Shown: positions 59,213-64,000 of the stretch, one piece after another
Position numbering within the stretch: position 1 is the first letter of the stretch
Layout: each line of letters begins with the position of its first letter
DNA from: Actinophytocola oryzae
GTDB taxonomy: Bacteria; Actinomycetota; Actinomycetes; Mycobacteriales; Pseudonocardiaceae
Direction: 5' to 3'
DNA: 64,000 nt
Assembly (NCBI RefSeq): GCF_004364325.1
Contig: NZ_SOCP01000005.1
Location: 186,001-250,000, forward strand
Notes under the pieces: model-generated
The model's database searches: none
The model's input: only the letters and a program-made list of their open reading frames with translations
What the model was told of the DNA's origin: nothing
Made by a program: the position numbers and the translations under genes

Positions 59213-61261
59213 ATGAAGCAACGCGGTCTGGCACTCACCGCCGCCGTCGTGATGTCACTGTCCGTACTCGTTCTCCCGCCCGCCACCAACGCCACCGCCG
59301 CGCCGGTCTCGGCGGACGAGCTCGCGCTCGTCCGCGTGCAACTGCCGGACGAGGCCATGTTCGACGAACTGCTCACGAGCGGCGCGGACATCGCGGCGCG
59401 ACCCCGCATGGACGACGGGCGGCTGCTCGTCGACCTCGTGGTCAGCGGCACCGAGCTGGACGCGCTCACCGCCCGCGGCGCGAGCACTGTCCAGGTGATC
59501 CAGCGCGACGGGGACGGCTCCGCCCGCTACGCCCAGTCGCGACGGGCCGCGCCGCGGGCCGCCGACACCCTGCACTTCCTGTCCGCCTACTGGTGGACCT
59601 CGAACGGCACGACGTTCCTCCAGACGGAGGTCGCCACGACCGCGATCGCCGACCCGGACGTCGAGATCACCGTCCACTGGACCGCGGCGGACGGCACCAC
59701 CGGCTCGTACCCGTTGCAGCGCTTCGAGGACGCGGGCGAGTACCAGTACCACGTCGCCGAACCGCAGGTGCTGCCCGCGCGGCCGACGAAGGTGAGCGCC
59801 ACCTCCAGCCTCGGCGGCGTCTCACGCGACATCACCCCGACCGCGTGGCCTGGTGCGACCCCGCCGGGGACGCCTTCCGGGTACCAGAAGGACTTCATCG
59901 ACGCGTACATGTCGCCGACCGACATCAAGGCACGCGTGGCGCGACTCGCCCGCCAGCACCCGGACCTCGTCGACGTGATCGACCTGCCGCACCGGACGCA
60001 GGGCTACCGGCGCACGGCGACCGCCTACCTCGGCGACCTGGCCGCCGCCGCGGTCGTCGTCGAGTCGGTGCAGTTCGGTGACCAGGGCCCGAACGGTTGG
60101 CAGCTCAAGACCGTCGACCCCGGCAGGCCGAACCGGCCGGCGCAGGCGACCTGGCGCGACCGCGTCCTGACGGTATCGCTCGCCACCGACAGCACGGGCG
60201 CGCTCATCAGCACGACCGACCAGATCGCCGCGTTGATCACGGCCCGTTTTCCCCAGCGCTTCAGCGCGTTCGTCGAGGACGGCTCGGCGGGCAAGGTCAT
60301 GCCGGTGGTGGGCCCGGTCACGATGGACGACGGCCTCGACGGGTCGATCCCGAACAAGCCGTGGACCGTGCAGGCGCTGCGGATCGGCGTGCACCGCGAC
60401 GGTTCGCGCATCGGCGTGCTGGCCTACTCGCAGGAGCACGCGCGGGAGTGGGCGACACCGCTCGTGACACTGGAGTTCGCCGAGCGGCTGCTCGCCAACT
60501 ACGCGACGGACGCGGCGACACGCCAGCTGCTCGAGGACGTCGAGGTGTTCGTGATCCCGACGGTCAACCCGGACGGCGCGAACTACTCCTTCAACGACGC
60601 CAACTTCCAGCGCAAGAACATGGTGAACCACTGCACGGGCACGCAGCGCGACCCGCGCAACGCGGACTCGTGGGGCGTGGACGTCAACCGGAACTACAGT
60701 GTCGGCTCGTTCTTCGACGGGTTCGTCGGCGGGTCGGGCAACTGCCTGTCCGGCACCTACTCCGGCACCGCCGAGCTGTCCGAAGCGGAGAGCAGCAACG
60801 TCATCGACCTCGCGAAGGCGCACGACAACATCAGGTTCGTGATGAACGTGCACAGCTACGGCGGTTACTTCATGTGGCCGCCGGGCGCCTACGCGATGCC
60901 GGGCCGGATAACGCTGCCCCGACCGTCCACTGAGGAATCGGCCATGTTCCAGGCGTCTGCCAAGCGGATCGTCGGGGCCATCGCGTCCTCGCGTGGCACG
61001 GTCACGTGGCCGTCGCGCACCGGGCCCGTCGCGGACGTGCTCTACTCGGCGGCAGGCAACTCCGCCGACCAGCTGTACTACGAGCTGGGCATCTTCGCGT
61101 GGGACTTCGAGATCGGCAACGACGTCTGGAACCCGTCGACCGGCCAGTGGGAGGGCGTCGGCTTCCAGCCGCCCTACCCGGAGGCGCACGCCGAGTCCCA
61201 GGAGTACGCCGACGGGCTCGTCGAGCTGCTGAACGTGGCCCGCGACTACGAACGGGGCTGA
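59213..61261 (+). CDS. Secreted zinc carboxypeptidase (M14)
   Basis: This 682-residue exported metallopeptidase has a signal peptide ending TNATAAP and an N-terminal prodomain-like region of about 200 residues. The catalytic domain shows zinc ligands in SQEHAREW (HxxE) and NVHSYGG (His). Substrate-binding residues are in FQRKN and VDVNRNY, and the general-base Glu is in AWDFEIG. ATG at 59213 follows GGGAGGTCTT. It removes C-terminal residues from peptides outside the cell. Confidence 0.93.
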   Translation: MKQRGLALTAAVVMSLSVLVLPPATNATAAPVSADELALVRVQLPDEAMFDELLTSGADIAARPRMDDGRLLVDLVVSGTELDALTARGASTVQVIQRDGDGSARYAQSRRAAPRAADTLHFLSAYWWTSNGTTFLQTEVATTAIADPDVEITVHWTAADGTTGSYPLQRFEDAGEYQYHVAEPQVLPARPTKVSATSSLGGVSRDITPTAWPGATPPGTPSGYQKDFIDAYMSPTDIKARVARLARQHPDLVDVIDLPHRTQGYRRTATAYLGDLAAAAVVVESVQFGDQGPNGWQLKTVDPGRPNRPAQATWRDRVLTVSLATDSTGALISTTDQIAALITARFPQRFSAFVEDGSAGKVMPVVGPVTMDDGLDGSIPNKPWTVQALRIGVHRDGSRIGVLAYSQEHAREWATPLVTLEFAERLLANYATDAATRQLLEDVEVFVIPTVNPDGANYSFNDANFQRKNMVNHCTGTQRDPRNADSWGVDVNRNYSVGSFFDGFVGGSGNCLSGTYSGTAELSEAESSNVIDLAKAHDNIRFVMNVHSYGGYFMWPPGAYAMPGRITLPRPSTEESAMFQASAKRIVGAIASSRGTVTWPSRTGPVADVLYSAAGNSADQLYYELGIFAWDFEIGNDVWNPSTGQWEGVGFQPPYPEAHAESQEYADGLVELLNVARDYERG

Positions 61262-61316
61262 TCCACAAGGGACGGGTGCCCGTCGCATTCCGGGCTCGCG
61301 CAGCGACCATTCGGGT

Positions 61317-62477
61317 ATGAGCCTCACCCTGCTGCGCGCGGCCCGCGTCTTCGACGGGACGCGAGTGATCGCCAACCCGACCGTCGTCATCGACGGCGGT
61401 CGGGTGGTGGCGACCGGAGTCGAGCTGCCGGACGCGGAGGTCGTCGAGCTAGGCGACGTCACGCTGCTGCCCGGCATGATCGATGTCCACGTCCACCTCG
61501 CGTTCGACGGGGGTCCCGACCCGGTCGCCGCGCTGGTCGCCCGCACGCCGGACGAGGTGCACGACAGCATGGTCGACGCCGCGCGGCGGACGCTGCGGCG
61601 CGGTGTCACGACCGTGCGGGACCTCGGCGACCTGAATTTCTCGTCGCTGGAGTTACGTGGCAGGCCGGACCTGCCGACGATCGTGGCCGCCGGTCCGCCG
61701 GTCACGACCGAGGGCGGCCACTGCCATTTCCTCGGCGGTGCGACGACGGGCACCGAGGCGTCCGTGCGGGCGGCGGTGCGCCGGCGGGTCGAGCGCGGCT
61801 GCGACGTCGTCAAGATCATGGCGAGCGGCGGCACGCTGACGGCGGGCTCGGCGCAGCACGAGCCGCAGTTCGGCGTGGCGGAGCTGCGTGCGGCCGTCGA
61901 CGAGGCGCACCGGCACGGCCTGCCGGTCGTCGCGCACGCACACGCCTCCGCGGGCATCGCCAACGCGCTCGCCGCCGGTGTCGACGGGTTGGAGCACGTC
62001 TCGTTCTGGTCGGCGGACGGCGTGGACGACCGGCCGGACCTGCTGGAGCTGATCACCGAGCGCCGGGCGGCCGTCGGCGCGTCGATCGGGATGGCGCCGC
62101 CGTCCCCGTCCTCGGGGGTCAGGCCGCCGCCCGAGGTGGTGGCTCGGGTGCCGAGGATCATGGCGGCCTACCGACGCCTCATCGAGGCGGGCGCGGTGGT
62201 CGTGGCGGGCACGGACGCGGGGATCGGCCCGCCGAAGCGGCACCCGTCGCTGCCCAACGCCGTGCCGCAGCTGGTCGGGCTCGGCATGACCCCGCTGGAG
62301 GCGCTGCGGGCGGTGACGTCCGTGGCCGCAGAGGTGTGCGGGCTGGCGGGCCGCAAGGGCCGTCTCGCGCCGGGGTACGACGCCGACCTGGTGGCCGTCG
62401 CGGGCGACCCGGTCACCGACCCGGCCGCGGTCCACGACGTCCGCGCCGTCTACCTGGGTGGGAGACTGGTCGAATGA
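61317..62477 (+). CDS. Amidohydrolase (imidazolonepropionase/prolidase-like)
   Basis: This 386-residue metal-dependent hydrolase has the first metal motif DVHVHLAFDG, a probable carbamylated Lys in VVKIMASGG, His in VVAHAHASAG and LEHVSFW, and the catalytic Asp in AGTDAGIG. The C-terminus GYDADLVAVAGDPV is typical of the superfamily. It overlaps the glycosyltransferase gene by four bases. Related proteins hydrolyse peptides or Xaa-Pro-like amides; the substrate here is not defined. Confidence 0.9.
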   Translation: MSLTLLRAARVFDGTRVIANPTVVIDGGRVVATGVELPDAEVVELGDVTLLPGMIDVHVHLAFDGGPDPVAALVARTPDEVHDSMVDAARRTLRRGVTTVRDLGDLNFSSLELRGRPDLPTIVAAGPPVTTEGGHCHFLGGATTGTEASVRAAVRRRVERGCDVVKIMASGGTLTAGSAQHEPQFGVAELRAAVDEAHRHGLPVVAHAHASAGIANALAAGVDGLEHVSFWSADGVDDRPDLLELITERRAAVGASIGMAPPSPSSGVRPPPEVVARVPRIMAAYRRLIEAGAVVVAGTDAGIGPPKRHPSLPNAVPQLVGLGMTPLEALRAVTSVAAEVCGLAGRKGRLAPGYDADLVAVAGDPVTDPAAVHDVRAVYLGGRLVE

Positions 62478-63547
62478 AGATCGTCTTCGCGGCGCTGCCC
62501 GCGTACGGACACCTCTACCCGATGCTGCCGCTCGCCACGGCGTGCGCGGCGGCGGGCCACGACGTGCTGGTCGCGACGGGTGAGCCGCTGCTCGACACGC
62601 TGCCGCTGCCGACGGTGCCCGGCATCGCGGTGGGCGGCGCGCTCGGCGGCGTCGAGGAGGAGACCCGGCGCAACCACCCGGGTGTCGGGGACGGCCCCGA
62701 GCTGGTGGCGTACCTGTTCGGTGAGACCACCGCGCGGCTGGTCGAGCCGACGCTGCGTGCGTTGTTCGAACGCGAGCGCCCCGACCTGGTGGTGCACGAG
62801 TCGCTCAACCCCGGCGCGCAGGCGGCCGCGGCCGCGTTCGGTATCCCGGCGACGGCGTTCGGGATCGGCCTGTGGAGCCCGCTGTACGCGCTCATGTACG
62901 AGGTCGCGGGCGCCGACCCGGCCCTGCCGGGCGGCTATCTCGACCCGCTGCCGCCGTCCATCCAGACGCCGGTGCCGCTGCCCGGGTCCCACCGGCCGAT
63001 CCGTCCGGTGGCGTGGACGCCACCGGCGCAGATGCCCGCGTGGCTGCCGCGGTCACCCCGGCGGCGGGTCTACGTCACGCTGGGCACGGTGTCCTATGGC
63101 GCGGTCGAGGTGCTGCGCCGGGCAGTGCTCGCGGTGGCCGACCACGACGTCGACGTGCTGGTGGCGGTCGGTCCGGCCGGTGACCCGGCGCTGCTCGGCG
63201 CGCTGCCCGCCAACGTGCACACCGAGAGGTTCGTGCCGCAGGCCGAGGTGCTGCGACACGTGGACCTGGTCGTCCACCACGGCGGCACCGGCACGATGCT
63301 CGGGGTGCTTGCCGAGGGCCTGCCGCAGCTGGTCCTCCCCCAGGGCGCGGACCAGCCGTTCAACGCGGCGGCCGTCGAGCGGGCCGGCGTCGGCCGCGCG
63401 CTGTCGAACGAGGCGCAGACGCCTGCCACGCTCGCGGAGGCGGTGGGTGCGTTGCTGGCCGACGGCCCGGAACGCACCGCGGCCAAGCGGGTCGCCGAGG
63501 AGATCGCGGCGCTGCCCGCACCGTCGCCTGCGCTGCTCAGAGCTTGA
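62474..63547 (+). CDS. GT1-family (MGT-like) glycosyltransferase
   Basis: This 357-residue enzyme has the GT-B fold of UGT/macrolide glycosyltransferases. The N-terminus MKIVFAALPAYGHLYP carries the catalytic His loop. The donor site is HHGGTGTMLGVLAEG and LPQGADQPFNAA. It uses an NDP-sugar to glycosylate a small acceptor, often a macrolide or polyphenol, for inactivation or tailoring. Its start is coupled to the amidohydrolase stop. Confidence 0.92.
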   Translation: MKIVFAALPAYGHLYPMLPLATACAAAGHDVLVATGEPLLDTLPLPTVPGIAVGGALGGVEEETRRNHPGVGDGPELVAYLFGETTARLVEPTLRALFERERPDLVVHESLNPGAQAAAAAFGIPATAFGIGLWSPLYALMYEVAGADPALPGGYLDPLPPSIQTPVPLPGSHRPIRPVAWTPPAQMPAWLPRSPRRRVYVTLGTVSYGAVEVLRRAVLAVADHDVDVLVAVGPAGDPALLGALPANVHTERFVPQAEVLRHVDLVVHHGGTGTMLGVLAEGLPQLVLPQGADQPFNAAAVERAGVGRALSNEAQTPATLAEAVGALLADGPERTAAKRVAEEIAALPAPSPALLRA

Positions 63548-64000
63548 GGCTCTCGAGGAGCACCCGGTGGTACCGCTCGACGACCGGCGTGACCGACGAC
63601 GCGTCGTCGGAGTCGGCGAAGGCGATGCTCTGCAGCTGGACGACCCGCGTCCCGTCACCGATGGCACGGACCAGCCAGATGCTCTTCTGTCCGGACTTGC
63701 TGGTGGAGGACACCCGGAAGTCCAGCGCGGGATGGTCGCCGACGGTGGTCTCCTCACGGTCCGTCACGACGGTGTCGGTGGCACCCTGGGCGGCGAACTG
63801 ACTGACGATCGAGTCGGCGACGTCGGCGAGACCGGCCGCGGAGTAGTCCGCGGCGGCGGCCTCCCCGAAGTTGACCGCGATGCCGAGGTCCGGGGCGACC
63901 TCGACCTGGTAGGACCTGATGTCGGGGGTCGTGCCCTCGGCGTTGCCGTCCCTGGTGGCCACCTTCGCCTTGCCGGGCAGCGCGAAGCTGATCCCGGTCG
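63537..64000 (-). CDS. Partial secreted-type protein of unknown function, 5' end outside window
   Basis: At least 153 residues of a protein that continues past position 64000. The visible part includes GISFALPGKAKVA, YQVEVAPDLGIAVNFGEA, a DREETTVGDHPALDFRVS segment and a closing VERYHRVLLESLKL. It resembles exported actinomycete proteins of LpqN-like or unknown type that have a small alpha/beta fold. The open frame continues to the edge, so the ATG at 63962 is probably internal. It overlaps the glycosyltransferase end by 11 bases on the opposite strand. Confidence 0.75.
   Translation of the reverse strand, partial: TGISFALPGKAKVATRDGNAEGTTPDIRSYQVEVAPDLGIAVNFGEAAAADYSAAGLADVADSIVSQFAAQGATDTVVTDREETTVGDHPALDFRVSSTSKSGQKSIWLVRAIGDGTRVVQLQSIAFADSDDASSVTPVVERYHRVLLESLKL

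Noticed and set aside
1..64000. CRISPR arrays, tRNA or rRNA genes, insertion sequences, prophage or antiphage systems
   Set aside because: I found no regularly spaced repeats, no cloverleaf-like segments, and no transposase, integrase or known defence genes on either strand by eye.

Overview
The window is about 64 kb of very GC-rich chromosome. It is densely packed, with frequent GTG/TTG starts and ATGA/GTGA-type overlaps between genes. A conservon (cvnABCD plus a cytochrome P450 pair), MmyB-type and DUF742 proteins and DUF574 methyltransferases point to an actinomycete. A Pseudonocardiales genus such as Lentzea, Saccharothrix or Amycolatopsis is my inference. I saw no rRNA, tRNA, CRISPR array, integrase, transposase or phage gene.

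Layout. 1-6.3 kb (minus): a gamma-glutamyltranspeptidase-like enzyme followed by a complete peptide-type ABC importer, with a divergent LysR regulator. 7.2-7.7 kb: a fused pair of gene remnants, then a GNAT acetyltransferase. 8.2-12.8 kb: a small membrane protein, a histidine kinase/LuxR response regulator pair and two tandem serine hydrolases. Two near-identical 16-bp inverted repeats flank the two-component genes. 12.9-16.6 kb: a Pro/Glu-rich membrane protein, a secreted HNH nuclease and a DUF574 methyltransferase. 16.7-23.5 kb: a P450, a secreted hydrolase, a degenerate GGDEF/EAL protein, an MMPL transporter and a truncated membrane protein that meets a second remnant. 23.6-30.2 kb (minus): an ABCG-like transporter, a short-chain dehydrogenase and an asymmetric two-subunit ABC exporter, divergent from a TetR regulator with a clear operator. 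30.2-33.4 kb (minus): an EgtD-like methyltransferase and a sodium/monocarboxylate symporter with its DUF3311 partner, separated by a 52-bp perfect palindrome. 34-39.4 kb: the conservon with a CYP157-like and a CYP154-like P450. 39.4-47.9 kb (minus): exported proteins, namely a beta-rich protein, a cupredoxin with five Ig-like repeats, a 1332-residue ThuA/discoidin/glucose dehydrogenase/PKD/DUF1080 protein and a two-domain laccase. 48.3-55 kb (minus): a self-contained PTS operon (DeoR regulator, PfkB kinase, mannitol-type EIICB, EIIA, Zn-dehydrogenase, HPr, enzyme I). 55.2-64 kb: an orphan DUF742 protein, endonuclease VIII, an MFS exporter, a third remnant junction, a methyltransferase, a secreted M14 carboxypeptidase, an amidohydrolase, a glycosyltransferase and a partial secreted protein.

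The best candidate for an under-described system is the export cluster at 40.5-47.9 kb. Its two non-laccase proteins share an 81-residue module that I cannot assign to a named family (32 of 81 positions identical, no gaps, by hand alignment). The cluster combines a sugar dehydrogenase fold, a type-1 copper domain and a laccase, which suggests an extracellular oxidation and electron-transfer system. Other strong signals are the repeated two-component operator, the TetR operator, the 52-bp palindrome, the ExxR-less P450 and three places where fragments of unrelated genes are joined.
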